Shown piece by piece: positions 25,890 to 34,653 of a stretch of DNA of 64,000 nucleotides (the first letter of the stretch is position 1; each line of letters starts with the position of its first letter). Position numbers and translations under genes: made by a program. The DNA lies in the NCBI RefSeq assembly GCF_000682695.1, contig NZ_AWFG01000012.1, positions 30,032 through 94,031 on the forward strand. The letters are read 5' to 3'. Under the pieces are notes generated by a model. The model was not told where the DNA came from. It made no database searches and saw only the letters and a program-made list of their open reading frames with translations. The DNA is from Hyphomonas chukchiensis. Its GTDB lineage: Bacteria; Pseudomonadota; Alphaproteobacteria; Caulobacterales; Hyphomonadaceae.

Positions 25890-26777
25890 CTATTCCGGTT
25901 TGACGAATTTGAGCGTCATCCGGTCGCTTTCGCCGATATCGGCATAGAGCGTCGGATCGAAGCCTTCCGGCGTATTGCCGTCGGAGTCGGTCGTGGTGCT
26001 GACCGGGGGCAGCGTCCAGACGCCGAAGGGGTGGTCTGTCGTATCGGCCGGGTTGGCGTTGATTTCGCTCGAGCCGACAAATTCGAAGCCCGCCGCAATG
26101 GCGCGCGCCTTGATGAAGTCTTCGTGCACATAGCCGGTCGAACCGGTCGGATCCTGCGTCGCGGTGGATGGCAGGCGGTGCTCGACGACGCCGAGAACGC
26201 CGCCCGGCTTCAGGGCCGCATAGGCATCGGTGAAGAATTTCTCGGTATAGCCGCCGGACATCCAGTTATGCACATTGCGGAAAGTCAGCACGGCATCGGC
26301 GGTGCCCGCTTCCGTCAGCGGGCCGCTGACGCCGGAAAAGACGCTGTATTCGATCGTGCCATAATGCGGATCGGTATAATTGGATTTGAACTCGGCGAGA
26401 CGGTCCAGGGTGCGCTGCTTGCGTTCCTCGTCCGGGGCTGCGGCCGGATCGAAGCCTGCCGCGATAAGCTTGCCGCCGCCGGCCGCCAGGTAAGGCGCGA
26501 GGATATTGGTGTACCAGCCACCGCCGGGCCAGATTTCGACCACGGTGTCACTCGGTTCGACGCCGAAGAATTCCAAGGTTTCGACGGGGTGGCGCCATAC
26601 GTCGCGGGCCTTTTCAGCGTCGGACCGGCCAGCATCATTAACCGCCACCTGGAGCGGGCTGAGCGCAGCGACTTCGGGGGCCTCGGCCGGCGGTGTTTCG
26701 ACAGGGGCCGGTGTCTCCGGTTGCCCACATGCAGCGAGCAAGCCAAACGCGGCACCCGCGAACAGGAAATTCTTCAT
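25890..26777 (-). CDS. Lipoprotein with class I methyltransferase fold
   Basis: 295 residues from the ATG at 26777. The signal FAGAAFGLLAAC gives Cys17 as lipidation site, followed by a Pro/Glu-rich linker. The rest resembles a class I SAM methyltransferase: VVEIWPGGGWYTNILAPYL as motif I, AVLTFRNVHNWM and ALKPGGVLGVVEHR. Related predicted methyltransferases (COG4798 type) are often exported. It is not clear that an exported protein could obtain SAM, so catalysis is doubtful. Alternative starts lie 5 and 10 codons upstream. Confidence 0.75.
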   Translation of the reverse strand: MKNFLFAGAAFGLLAACGQPETPAPVETPPAEAPEVAALSPLQVAVNDAGRSDAEKARDVWRHPVETLEFFGVEPSDTVVEIWPGGGWYTNILAPYLAAGGGKLIAAGFDPAAAPDEERKQRTLDRLAEFKSNYTDPHYGTIEYSVFSGVSGPLTEAGTADAVLTFRNVHNWMSGGYTEKFFTDAYAALKPGGVLGVVEHRLPSTATQDPTGSTGYVHEDFIKARAIAAGFEFVGSSEINANPADTTDHPFGVWTLPPVSTTTDSDGNTPEGFDPTLYADIGESDRMTLKFVKPE

Positions 26778-26921
26778 CGCCTTCTCCTTCATTGACATCT
26801 TGAACACCCCCTTACGCTACCCAAATACTAATTGTCACGGTGCCGCAATGCGGGCCGGGGCCGGGAAATGTGCCAGCGCCGATGACGGGCTGGGTGTTCA
26901 CATCGCCCGAAACGAACCGAG

Positions 26922-26974
26922 GGCCTGTTTGCTGCAGGCCACTCACAGTTGCTTCAGACTAGAGGACTGTTTCC
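26922..26974 (+). promoter_or_regulatory. Putative ROSE-type RNA thermometer upstream of hsp20
   Basis: The 5' leader has one hairpin with GGCCTG/CAGGCC arms (26922-26940). A second has ACAGT (26945-26949) pairing with ACTGT (26966-26970). Just inside the second stem, TTGCT (26949-26953) can pair with the Shine-Dalgarno AGGA (26963-26966), leaving one unpaired G. That is exactly the UUGCU/AGGA arrangement with bulged G that defines ROSE thermometers of rhizobial and other proteobacterial small heat-shock genes. The ATG is 8 bases beyond. Confidence 0.68.
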
Positions 26975-27457
26975 ATGAGCAATATCGATTTGACCCCCCT
27001 TTACCGCACAATGGTCGGCTTTGACCGCATGGCCACGATGATCGACACGGCGTCGCGTCTCGACGGTACGCAGGGCTATCCCCCTTATAATATCGAGCGT
27101 TCAGGCGAGAATGCCTTTGCGATCGAGATTGCCGTTGCAGGCTTTACCGAGGCCGATCTCGACATCGAGACCAAGGAAGGCCAGCTGACAGTCGCCGGCA
27201 AGAAAGGCGAAAACGAGGATGGCGACGGCCGCGAATTCCTCCATCGCGGCATTGCCCAGCGCAGTTTCATCCGTCGTTTCCAGCTTGCTGATCACGTGAT
27301 TGTGACCGGCGCTGCCCTCGACCATGGTGTGCTGCGTATCGATCTCGTCCGCGAGCTTCCGGAAGAAAAGAAGCCCCGCAAGATCACGATCGGATCGGAC
27401 GAGACACGGGCTGAGCCAAAGCTGATCAGCAAGAAGGCAGCCGGTAGCGCGGCCTGA
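26975..27457 (+). CDS. Small heat-shock protein Hsp20 (IbpA type)
   Basis: 160 residues. N-terminal NIDLTPLYRTMVGFDRM matches the class A rhizobial/IbpA start. The alpha-crystallin domain runs from YNIERSGENAFAIEIAVAG to VLRIDLVREL, followed by the C-terminal IxI motif (ITI). It is an ATP-independent holdase that prevents aggregation. The 5' leader looks like a ROSE thermometer, and a strong terminator (27482-27512) follows the gene. Confidence 0.93.
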   Translation: MSNIDLTPLYRTMVGFDRMATMIDTASRLDGTQGYPPYNIERSGENAFAIEIAVAGFTEADLDIETKEGQLTVAGKKGENEDGDGREFLHRGIAQRSFIRRFQLADHVIVTGAALDHGVLRIDLVRELPEEKKPRKITIGSDETRAEPKLISKKAAGSAA

Positions 27458-27481
27458 TTTTCAGCTCGCTGGATATCCGGA

Positions 27482-27512
27482 ACGGCGCGTCCCAAGGGGC
27501 GCGCCGTTTTTT
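27482..27512. terminator. Rho-independent terminator after hsp20
   Basis: ACGGCGCG at 27482-27489 pairs with CGCGCCGT at 27500-27507, and the stem can extend inward (TCC with GGG), followed by TTTTTT. It lies in the 54-base gap between convergent hsp20 and the GST-like gene and probably serves hsp20. Confidence 0.85.
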
Positions 27513-28513
27513 CATGCCTTGGTGAAATGCCTGTCCGCACCCGTCCGCTCAAGGAAGTCTTTCAGGGCCGCGTCCTCGGCGGTGGCCGAGACGGCCGCGC
27601 GCAGGGATTTGAAAGCACGCGCTGCATAGCGCTGGGTGGCCTGCTCAAAAGCGCCATCTGTGAGGGTAACGGAAAAACGTTTGCGATTGCGCGCGGCGCT
27701 GGCCGCATTGGCACTGGCCCATGGCAGGTAAGTGAGGCTGAGTTCGTTTCCGAAAAGCGGGGCGAGCGTTTCTTCCAATGCGCTGAGGTCTGCAAACGGA
27801 CCACCGGCCTGTGGCGCCTCCATGAAGGTGCACCAGGCCGCCACGAAAGGCGCGCGATCGCGCAGCCAATTGCCGGGCGTCGGGTCGAGCAGCATCTGCT
27901 GGAACTGGGCTGCAAGCGCAAAGTCTGCCACTGAAGGACGGCCACCAAAGAGGCAGAGATGATTTTTCAAATGGTCATTGAGACACAGGGCGAAGCGGCG
28001 CCAGGAGGCGTCGAGCGTTTCGCCATTGTCGGCCTCGGCACCAACGAGTGAAAGCCGCGCTGTCATGCGTTCGACAATCTGCTTCTGCGGCGCCTTGCGG
28101 GCGCGCGGCGGCTTGCCGTCATAGAGCTGGGCGAGCACGCGCAAGGCGGCGGCCTCGCGGTCGGGCGACTGGCCCCAGCGCTGCTGGAACATGCATTTGT
28201 TCAGCCACTCGTCGGCATAATCCTCGAGGATGAGGGCGAGCATGGCGCAGGCCGGATCATCGGGCACCGAAGAGGGCTCGGCATGGTCCGCTTCGATCGC
28301 CGCCAGCATGGCGGTTGAATCCTGGCTGACAGGACGCGTCGGCGAAACAAGCAGGGGAACGGTCGCGAAGGCCTGCGCATTGGCCTGGAATTCAGCCTCA
28401 TTGCTGCGCGAACGCGTGATCCATTCGAAGGGCAATTCCTTGTAGGTGAGGAAGGCCTTCACCTTGAGAGAATATGGAGACGTGTCTGCGCCAAACAGAC
28501 GATAATTGGTCAT
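27512..28513 (-). CDS. Glutathione S-transferase-like protein
   Basis: 333 residues from the ATG at 28513. The N-terminal thioredoxin-like domain (YRLFGADTSPYSLKVKAFL, with an SPYS active-site-like turn, then TVPLLVSPTRPVSQDSTAML) is followed by an unusually long helical C-terminal part, about 100 residues beyond a standard GST. FGGRPSVADFALAAQF is the usual C-domain N-capping motif. The substrate is unknown. Confidence 0.8.
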   Translation of the reverse strand: MTNYRLFGADTSPYSLKVKAFLTYKELPFEWITRSRSNEAEFQANAQAFATVPLLVSPTRPVSQDSTAMLAAIEADHAEPSSVPDDPACAMLALILEDYADEWLNKCMFQQRWGQSPDREAAALRVLAQLYDGKPPRARKAPQKQIVERMTARLSLVGAEADNGETLDASWRRFALCLNDHLKNHLCLFGGRPSVADFALAAQFQQMLLDPTPGNWLRDRAPFVAAWCTFMEAPQAGGPFADLSALEETLAPLFGNELSLTYLPWASANAASAARNRKRFSVTLTDGAFEQATQRYAARAFKSLRAAVSATAEDAALKDFLERTGADRHFTKA

Positions 28514-28646
28514 AACGCTACCCTTCCGGTCTGGCCCCTCTCTAGGCACTTCACCCCCAACTGCCAAGCAGCGTTTGCCGCCCGCGCCGATAATGGCTAT
28601 GCGCTCCATCAAATGCTGGGGTGGCAGGATAAAAAGGACAGATGAA

Positions 28647-29696
28647 ATGCGGGTAATGCATGTCATGGCAGGCGCGGCAGAAGGCGGCGCGGAAAACATC
28701 ATGCTGGAATCGGTGCTGGCGCTAGCAGAGACCGATCTTGCGCAGCACGTCGTGACACGGCCTGACAATGCATTCCGGATCCAGAAATTTCGCGAGGCCG
28801 GCATCGGTGTGGATGTGGCCGCGTTCAACAATAGCTGGCCTTTCCCCACACAGCGCGTGATCGCCGATGCCATCAAGCAATTCGAGCCGGACGTGATTGA
28901 ATACTGGATGGGCCGCGCCGGACAGTTCGCCCCCAAACAATACCGTGCACGATCCATCGGCTGGTATGGCGGCTATTACAAGCTGGCGCGCTTCAAGAAT
29001 TGCGAATGGCATGTCGGCCTGACGATCGACCTGCTGCGCCATATCCGCGAACAAGGCGTCAGCGATGAGCGCTCGGCCATCGTGCATACATATGCCGATT
29101 TTACCGGCGCAGACCCGGCGAGCCGCAAGGCGCTGAATACGCCAGAGGATGCACCGGTCGCGCTGGCGCTCGCGCGCCTGCATGAAAAGAAGGGCCTTGA
29201 TACGCTGCTCGATGCGACGGCGAAGATTGACGGGCTCTATGTCTGGATCGCGGGCGAAGGCCCGCTCGAACAGGAACTGAAGGCGCATTGCACGCGGCTC
29301 GGCCTTGATGACCGCGTGCGCTTCCTTGGCTGGCGCAATGATCGCGGCGCGCTGCTGGCGGCCTGCGATGTTGTCGCCTTCCCGTCGCGCTATGAACCCT
29401 TCGGCACCGTGACGGTGGATGCCTGGGCGGGGTCACGTCCGCTGGTCGCCGCGGATGCGGTTGGCCCGGCGGCCTATGTGAAGGACGGTGTCAACGGGCT
29501 GCTGATTCCGAAAAATGATGTCGATGCCCTGGCGGACGCCTTGCGCAAGGTTGTGACGGACAAGGATCTGGCGGCGAAGCTGGTGGCTGGCGGCCGCGCC
29601 TCCTATGAAGCGCAGTTTACAAAGGCTGTCTTCCAGCGGGATTCAATTGCGCTCTATGAAAAGATCGCTGCCCATGCGGGACCATTCGGCGGCTAA
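28647..29696 (+). CDS. Glycosyltransferase family 4 protein
   Basis: 349 residues from the ATG at 28647. It opens MRVMHVMAGAAEGGAENIML, the usual GT4 N-terminal fold with a Gly-Gly-Ala-Glu turn. The donor-binding half has ALARLHEKKGLDTLLDA, WIAGEGPLEQEL, RVRFLGWRNDRGALLAACDVVAFPSRYEPFG and a conserved EPFG with its catalytic glutamate. It likely transfers a sugar to lipopolysaccharide or exopolysaccharide; the acceptor is unknown. The frame is open 47 codons further upstream but opposite to the GST promoter region. Confidence 0.88.
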   Translation: MRVMHVMAGAAEGGAENIMLESVLALAETDLAQHVVTRPDNAFRIQKFREAGIGVDVAAFNNSWPFPTQRVIADAIKQFEPDVIEYWMGRAGQFAPKQYRARSIGWYGGYYKLARFKNCEWHVGLTIDLLRHIREQGVSDERSAIVHTYADFTGADPASRKALNTPEDAPVALALARLHEKKGLDTLLDATAKIDGLYVWIAGEGPLEQELKAHCTRLGLDDRVRFLGWRNDRGALLAACDVVAFPSRYEPFGTVTVDAWAGSRPLVAADAVGPAAYVKDGVNGLLIPKNDVDALADALRKVVTDKDLAAKLVAGGRASYEAQFTKAVFQRDSIALYEKIAAHAGPFGG

Positions 29697-30148
29697 GCCT
29701 TGGCGGCATGGACCGTCTGGAAGAAGCCCCGGTAGAGGCGGGCGGCCACGCGTTCGCCGAGGCCGATCTCGACGCGGATGCCGGCCTGGCGAAGGGCAGT
29801 GATGCCGCCTTCGGCGAGCGGATGGGGATCGCTAATCGCGCAGACGACGCGGGCAATGCCGGCGTCTTTCAGTTTGGTGGAACAGGACGGGCTGCCGCTT
29901 GAGCGCTCGCGGCAGGGTTCCAGCGTGACATAGGCCGTGCCGCCGACGGCGCGTGCGCCAGCTTCGTCCAGCGCAATCTCTTCGGCATGGGGGCGTCCGC
30001 CCAGTCCGGTTACGCCGTCGCCGACAATGTGGCCGTCAACGTCAAGGATCACGCAGCCCACCGAAGGGTTGGGTCCGGTCAGGCCGTGATTGAGGCGCGC
30101 AAGGCCGAGGGCCCGGCCCATCATGCGCCGGTCGCGGCGTTTGCTCAT
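29693..30148 (-). CDS. Stand-alone RibD-type deaminase domain protein
   Basis: 151 residues. [30 protein letters not shown] and [16 protein letters not shown] contain the zinc ligands (HAE and PC...C) of the diaminohydroxyphosphoribosylaminopyrimidine deaminase half of RibD. RibD proteins are normally around 360 residues with a C-terminal reductase; here the protein stops where that domain would begin. The end overlaps the convergent glycosyltransferase stop by 4 bases, and the start overlaps the gpmA stop. It could be a riboflavin enzyme or a relative with another substrate. Confidence 0.8.
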   Translation of the reverse strand: MSKRRDRRMMGRALGLARLNHGLTGPNPSVGCVILDVDGHIVGDGVTGLGGRPHAEEIALDEAGARAVGGTAYVTLEPCRERSSGSPSCSTKLKDAGIARVVCAISDPHPLAEGGITALRQAGIRVEIGLGERVAARLYRGFFQTVHAAKA

Positions 30149-30858
30149 GGCAGCTCGGGCAGCGGCGTGGCGCGCTCAGGATCCAGATAACGAACCGAAA
30201 CAGGTTTCAGGTTGGCGTCCAGATCGATCAGGAGCGGGTTGCCTGTCGGAATCTCGATCCCGGTAATGGACTCATCGGGCACGTTGAAGAGGTGTTTCAC
30301 GAGGGCACGCAGCGAATTGCCATGGGCGGCGATCACCGTGTCTGTTCCGGCGCTCAGGACAGGCGCGATTTCGCTGGTCCAATAGGGCAGCACGCGCTCA
30401 AGCGTGGACTTCAGGCTTTCCGTGGCCGGGACATCAATGCCCTTGTAGCGCGGGTCTTTCGCCGGATTGTACTGGCTGTCCTCGTCGATGGGGGGTGGGG
30501 GGACGTCGTAGGAGCGGCGCCATATGTGCACTTGTTCGTCACCGTGCTTGGCGGCGGTTTCGGCCTTGTCGAGGCCGGTCAGTCCGCCGTAGTGGCGCTC
30601 GTTTAGCTGCCAGTTCTTTTCGACCGGCACCCAGACGCGGCCCATTTCGGTCAGCGCCATCCAGAGCGTGCGGATGGCGCGTGTCTGGACACTGGTAAAG
30701 GCCGCGCGGAAGTCGGCATCGACGCCCTTGAGCAGCGTGCCGGAATGGCGGGCCTCGGCCTCGCCCTTTTCGGTGAGGTCTGCGTCCCACCAGCCGGTGA
30801 AGCGGTTCTCGAGGTTCCAGGCGGATTGGCCATGGCGGACAAGGGCGAGTTTGGTCAT
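30145..30858 (-). CDS. gpmA: 2,3-bisphosphoglycerate-dependent phosphoglycerate mutase
   Basis: 237 residues. The catalytic motif [20 protein letters not shown] is at the N-terminus, [16 protein letters not shown] lies mid-way, and [14 protein letters not shown] holds the second histidine. It interconverts 3- and 2-phosphoglycerate. It is coupled by a 4-base overlap to the RibD-like gene downstream. Confidence 0.95.
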   Translation of the reverse strand: MTKLALVRHGQSAWNLENRFTGWWDADLTEKGEAEARHSGTLLKGVDADFRAAFTSVQTRAIRTLWMALTEMGRVWVPVEKNWQLNERHYGGLTGLDKAETAAKHGDEQVHIWRRSYDVPPPPIDEDSQYNPAKDPRYKGIDVPATESLKSTLERVLPYWTSEIAPVLSAGTDTVIAAHGNSLRALVKHLFNVPDESITGIEIPTGNPLLIDLDANLKPVSVRYLDPERATPLPELP

Positions 30859-30928
30859 CGGTCGGCTTTCCTCAAAAAGGCATCAGTTCGGGCATCTGGC
30901 GCCCTTTTCGGGGTAAATCACCAAAGGT

Positions 30929-32071
30929 TCAAGCTTTCATGACCCGGATCAGCTCGGCGAAGGCGAGAACGACGTGGTAGGTCGTGGAGGCGGGCATGAA
31001 AGTCGAGAGAATATCGCCTTCGGCACCATAGTGGTCGATCCAGCCGCCATCGGGCGTCAGGAATTCGTCCATGAGGACGTCAAAACTGGTGCAGGCGGCC
31101 GCGGCGTGACGCTCGTCGCCGGTGGATTCCAGCATGCTGAGATGCGCCTTGAGGGCCTCGGTCTGGGACCATGTGCGGCGTGAGCCGTCGAACGGCTCTC
31201 CCTCGCGGGTCACTTCCACACAGGCCCGTCCATCGTCATCCAGCGTGGCGCAGGCAAAATCGTAAAGCGTTGCAGCCGCCGGGAGGACGGGCGTATCGGT
31301 CGCCGCCGCATAGGCATGCAGCAGCCAGACCCATTCGAACTGATGGCCCGGCTCGACAATATCGGCGTCGCGGCCTGTCGGAATGGACCAGTCAGCGGCA
31401 AAGCGTTCGCCGAGCAGGCCGCCAGGACCAGCCGTGAGGCGCGTTTCGAACAGGGCAACGAGTTCGGCGGCACGGGCGATATGGCCGCCCTCGGGGTCGA
31501 CCCTGTGAAGGGAAAGGCAGGCCTCCAGCAGGTGCATGTGCGGGTTCTGCTCGCGGATGCCCGGGCGCGGCAGAATTTCGGCATAGCCACCGTTCAGGCG
31601 GTCGCGCATCTGACGGTCGACCGCATCGAGCAGGGCGCCCGCACTCGCACGGGTTTCGCCTGTGCCGCCGAGGGCATCGGCGGATTCGGCGATGGCAAAG
31701 AGCGTGAAGGCGATATCGTAGAGATCGGGTGTGTCATCCAGCAGGCCGCTACCGTCAGGTTGGAGCGTGCGGCCGACGAGACCATCATCGCGGCGGGCAA
31801 GGCCCGTCAGGATACCGAGGCCGCGTTCGACCCGGTCTCGGGATGTATCCACGCGCCAGCCGAGTCGCAGGGCTTCAGCGAAGACATAGGTCTGCCGGGC
31901 CTGCACGCGGACGCGGTTCTCGCGGGAATCGGTAATCGTCTGATCAAGTTCGAGCCCCTCGCGGAACAGGCCATGACTGTTCATGCCGCGCTCGGCCCAG
32001 AGGGGAAAACAGGCATCCGCAAGCCAGGTGCGGGCTTCCTTGGCCCGTCGCTTCAAGGCTGACCTGGACAT
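30929..32071 (-). CDS. AGE family epimerase/isomerase
   Basis: 380 residues of an alpha/alpha barrel. Motifs include RVRVQARQTYVFAEALRLGW, HMHLLEACLSL, IVEPGHQFEWVWLLH and TWSQTEALKAHLSM, typical of the N-acylglucosamine 2-epimerase / mannose isomerase superfamily with its conserved histidines. It probably isomerises a hexose or its phosphate. It lies 70 bases upstream of gpmA on the same strand. Confidence 0.87.
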   Translation of the reverse strand: MSRSALKRRAKEARTWLADACFPLWAERGMNSHGLFREGLELDQTITDSRENRVRVQARQTYVFAEALRLGWRVDTSRDRVERGLGILTGLARRDDGLVGRTLQPDGSGLLDDTPDLYDIAFTLFAIAESADALGGTGETRASAGALLDAVDRQMRDRLNGGYAEILPRPGIREQNPHMHLLEACLSLHRVDPEGGHIARAAELVALFETRLTAGPGGLLGERFAADWSIPTGRDADIVEPGHQFEWVWLLHAYAAATDTPVLPAAATLYDFACATLDDDGRACVEVTREGEPFDGSRRTWSQTEALKAHLSMLESTGDERHAAAACTSFDVLMDEFLTPDGGWIDHYGAEGDILSTFMPASTTYHVVLAFAELIRVMKA

Positions 32072-32202
32072 TGGGACGGGTCCTCGAAATGCATGTGAAG
32101 CCGAGCATACGGCTCGCCAAACCGATTGCGCACCTGCTATCAGCAGATGCTATGATTGGCCAGCGCCCTTGCGCGCATTGCCGGTAGCAAAGGACGCGTC
32201 GC

Positions 32203-32799
32203 ATGCGAGACAGGTTTTTCTTCCCGGCCGCGCTGGTTGTTGTCTGCCTGATGGTCTTTTTTGCCATCCGTCCAGCTATTGGCGCCCTCCCGTCAGGCAC
32301 CGTTACAGGCGATGGTGTCCATTATGACAAGATCGTCGTCGAGGGGAACTATCTCCACAAGATATATGCGGGCGGCAATGCAAAGACCGAACTGGTCGAC
32401 GGGCCGGATGGCAAGCGTGTCCTCCTGATCGAGGCGGATGCGGGGGCATTGCGTGATGAGCCGGAGCTTGGGCCCCACTTCCGGTTGGCCGCCGATATCG
32501 AAATCCAGTTTGCAGGCCAGACGGTGCGCACGACCGTGCGGGCGCGCCCCGCCGAAGATAAGGGCGCCATGCAGATCGCGCTGAATTATTCCGCCGGTCG
32601 GGTCGGAGAATCAGGCTGGAAGATTTTCGACCTCAAGCCCGGATTCAATGACTTCAGCTTCGACTATGACGTCCCGCTGATCGAAGGCAATCAGGGGGTC
32701 GATTATTTCGGCATTCGGCCCGTCGTGCCCGACAAGAGCCGCGCCCTGCTCGTCGAACGCGTCACGTTCGAGCGGCTGGGCCCATGGAAGAAAGATTAG
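32203..32799 (+). CDS. Hypothetical exported or membrane-anchored protein
   Basis: 198 residues. It has one N-terminal hydrophobic helix (about residues 5-27) and then a soluble domain rich in beta-prone stretches (GPHFRLAADIEIQFAGQTVRTTVRA, DFSFDYDVPLIEGNQGVDYFGIRP) that resembles a carbohydrate-binding-like jelly roll by eye. I do not recognise the family. It overlaps the convergent amidase by 4 bases. Confidence 0.7.
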   Translation: MRDRFFFPAALVVVCLMVFFAIRPAIGALPSGTVTGDGVHYDKIVVEGNYLHKIYAGGNAKTELVDGPDGKRVLLIEADAGALRDEPELGPHFRLAADIEIQFAGQTVRTTVRARPAEDKGAMQIALNYSAGRVGESGWKIFDLKPGFNDFSFDYDVPLIEGNQGVDYFGIRPVVPDKSRALLVERVTFERLGPWKKD

Positions 32800-34544
32800 C
32801 CGGCCTGAAGGGGCGGCCGCTCGGTTGCGACACCAAGGGCCTGTTCGAGCGCCCGGCCGAAAGCGAGCATCGGCCCTTCCCGGAAAAGCGGCGCCCAGAG
32901 CGAAATGGCGACCGGCGTGCGGGCCGTCGGCGCGTCAGGATTGGCTTCGGAGTCGAATAGCGTCCGGGGCTTTGTCGTGTCGAAGCCGCAGCGCATCGCC
33001 AGGCACGGGTGACCGGTATAGTTCGTTGGCGTCAGCATGCCGCTCGAAAAGCTGGGACCAATGACAACGTCCACATCCGCAAAGGCCGTCTGCATGGCCT
33101 GCATCCACAGGCGGCGCAGGCGATCCACCTGAATCAGGTCGACAGCGCTGATGAAGCGGGCCCCGCGGAAGCTGTTCGGCCACGCTTCCGGATCCTGCCA
33201 GGTCAGCTCGTCATCGCGGCCTGACAGTGTGAGATCTTCAAAGGCGGCCGCCGCTTCAGCGGTGAGCTGCAGGGAGAGCGGATCGGATGGCAGGTCGGGC
33301 AGGGTGAAAGGCACGGGTTTGGCGCCGAGGCCCTTTGCGACGTCGATCGCGTTCCTCTCCGTCTGCGTTGCCGCCTCCAGCCAGGCCGGATCAATGCCGA
33401 GGCGCAGGCCTGTGATGGGTGTGCGGAAGTCATAGGTGAATCCGGCAGCGATAGAGCCGGCATCGGCGGGATCGAAGCCATTGATGGCGTCGAGGACAAG
33501 CGCGCAGTCTTCGACAGATCGGGCAATCGGCCCGCATTTGTCGAGCGACCAGCAAAGCGCCATGCCCCCTGCCCGGCTGACCCTGCCGAAGGTAGGCCTG
33601 AGCGCGGTGACGCCGCAGCGCATGGCTGGTGAAACCAGTGAGCCAAGCGTTTCGGTGCCGATTGAAAAGGCGCAGAGGCCTGCGGCCGTGGCGCTGGCTG
33701 AGCCCGCGCTGGACCCGGACGAGCCTTCGCGGATATCGAACGGGTTGCGCGTGACACCGCCAAACCAGACATCGCCATAGGCCAGCGCGCCGCATGTGGT
33801 CTTGCCCAGCAGGATCGCGCCGGCCTCGGCAAGTTTGCGAACGATGGCGCTGTCGCCCTCAGAGGCGCGGGTCTTGTAGGGTGCGGCGCCCCAGGTCGTC
33901 GGGGCGCCTTCGGCATCGAACAGGTCTTTCAGGCCATAGGGAATGCCATGCAGGGGGCCGCGCACCTTGCCGGCTGCGCGCTCGGCGTCCATCGCATCGG
34001 CTTCGCGCCGGGCCCGCCCGGCCATGACCGTCACAAAGCATTCGAGTTTGGGACCAAAGGTTTCAATCCGCTTCAGGTAAAGCTCTGTCAGTTCGCGGCT
34101 GGAGATCGCGCCCGCAGAGAGCCATGTGCGCAACTGGGTCAGCGAGGCAAAGGCGACGTCTTCCTCGCCCGGCATGGCGGCACTGACATAGGGCATGACG
34201 CTGACGCTGGACGTATCTGTCAGGCCATAATCGACGCCGGGCAGGCGTGGATCGAAGACGGTCGCCGGGGCGAGGCTGTTCGGTTTGTCCACTTCCCGCA
34301 ATTGCTTGAGGGCGCCGAGGCGGGATTCCAGATCGGCGACCATCTGGGCGCGCTCGGCATCCGTGTAGGTGATGCCGGCGAGTTCTTCGGCGTCGCGGAT
34401 GGTTGTGGCCGTGATGCCCTCGGGCACCGGAGCCGGTTCCGGCTTGCGTGAGCAGGCAGCGGCGGCAAGACCGGCGAGGCCAGCGCCTGCGCCCATGAGG
34501 AGGCTGCGCCGCGAAGGCGCGTTCGTATCGAATATCCTGTCCAT
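32796..34544 (-). CDS. Amidase signature enzyme, exported lipoprotein
   Basis: 582 residues from the ATG at 34544. The signal has twin arginines (SRRSLLMGAG) and ends in AAAC with Cys31 as lipobox cysteine, so Tat export and lipidation are likely. The amidase domain contains GIPYGLKDLFD (catalytic Lys), REGSSGSSAGSASA (Ser-cis-Ser-Lys region) and GTETLGSLVSPA. It hydrolyses an amide; the substrate is unknown. About 100 extra residues precede the amidase core. Confidence 0.88.
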   Translation of the reverse strand: MDRIFDTNAPSRRSLLMGAGAGLAGLAAAACSRKPEPAPVPEGITATTIRDAEELAGITYTDAERAQMVADLESRLGALKQLREVDKPNSLAPATVFDPRLPGVDYGLTDTSSVSVMPYVSAAMPGEEDVAFASLTQLRTWLSAGAISSRELTELYLKRIETFGPKLECFVTVMAGRARREADAMDAERAAGKVRGPLHGIPYGLKDLFDAEGAPTTWGAAPYKTRASEGDSAIVRKLAEAGAILLGKTTCGALAYGDVWFGGVTRNPFDIREGSSGSSAGSASATAAGLCAFSIGTETLGSLVSPAMRCGVTALRPTFGRVSRAGGMALCWSLDKCGPIARSVEDCALVLDAINGFDPADAGSIAAGFTYDFRTPITGLRLGIDPAWLEAATQTERNAIDVAKGLGAKPVPFTLPDLPSDPLSLQLTAEAAAAFEDLTLSGRDDELTWQDPEAWPNSFRGARFISAVDLIQVDRLRRLWMQAMQTAFADVDVVIGPSFSSGMLTPTNYTGHPCLAMRCGFDTTKPRTLFDSEANPDAPTARTPVAISLWAPLFREGPMLAFGRALEQALGVATERPPLQAG

Positions 34545-34653
34545 GTGTTGTCCCCTGTTTGCCATCGCTCAACCGCCCCATTATGTCGTGCATTCCTGTC
34601 AGGCGACGAGTCAAAACTTGAAAGAGGCCCAATTTCCCATGCGAGGAGCCCTG

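Noticed and set aside
27290..27304. GATCACGTGATT palindrome in hsp20 as parS or regulatory site
   Set aside because: It is a chance coding palindrome; it differs from parS in the outer arms and lies mid-gene.
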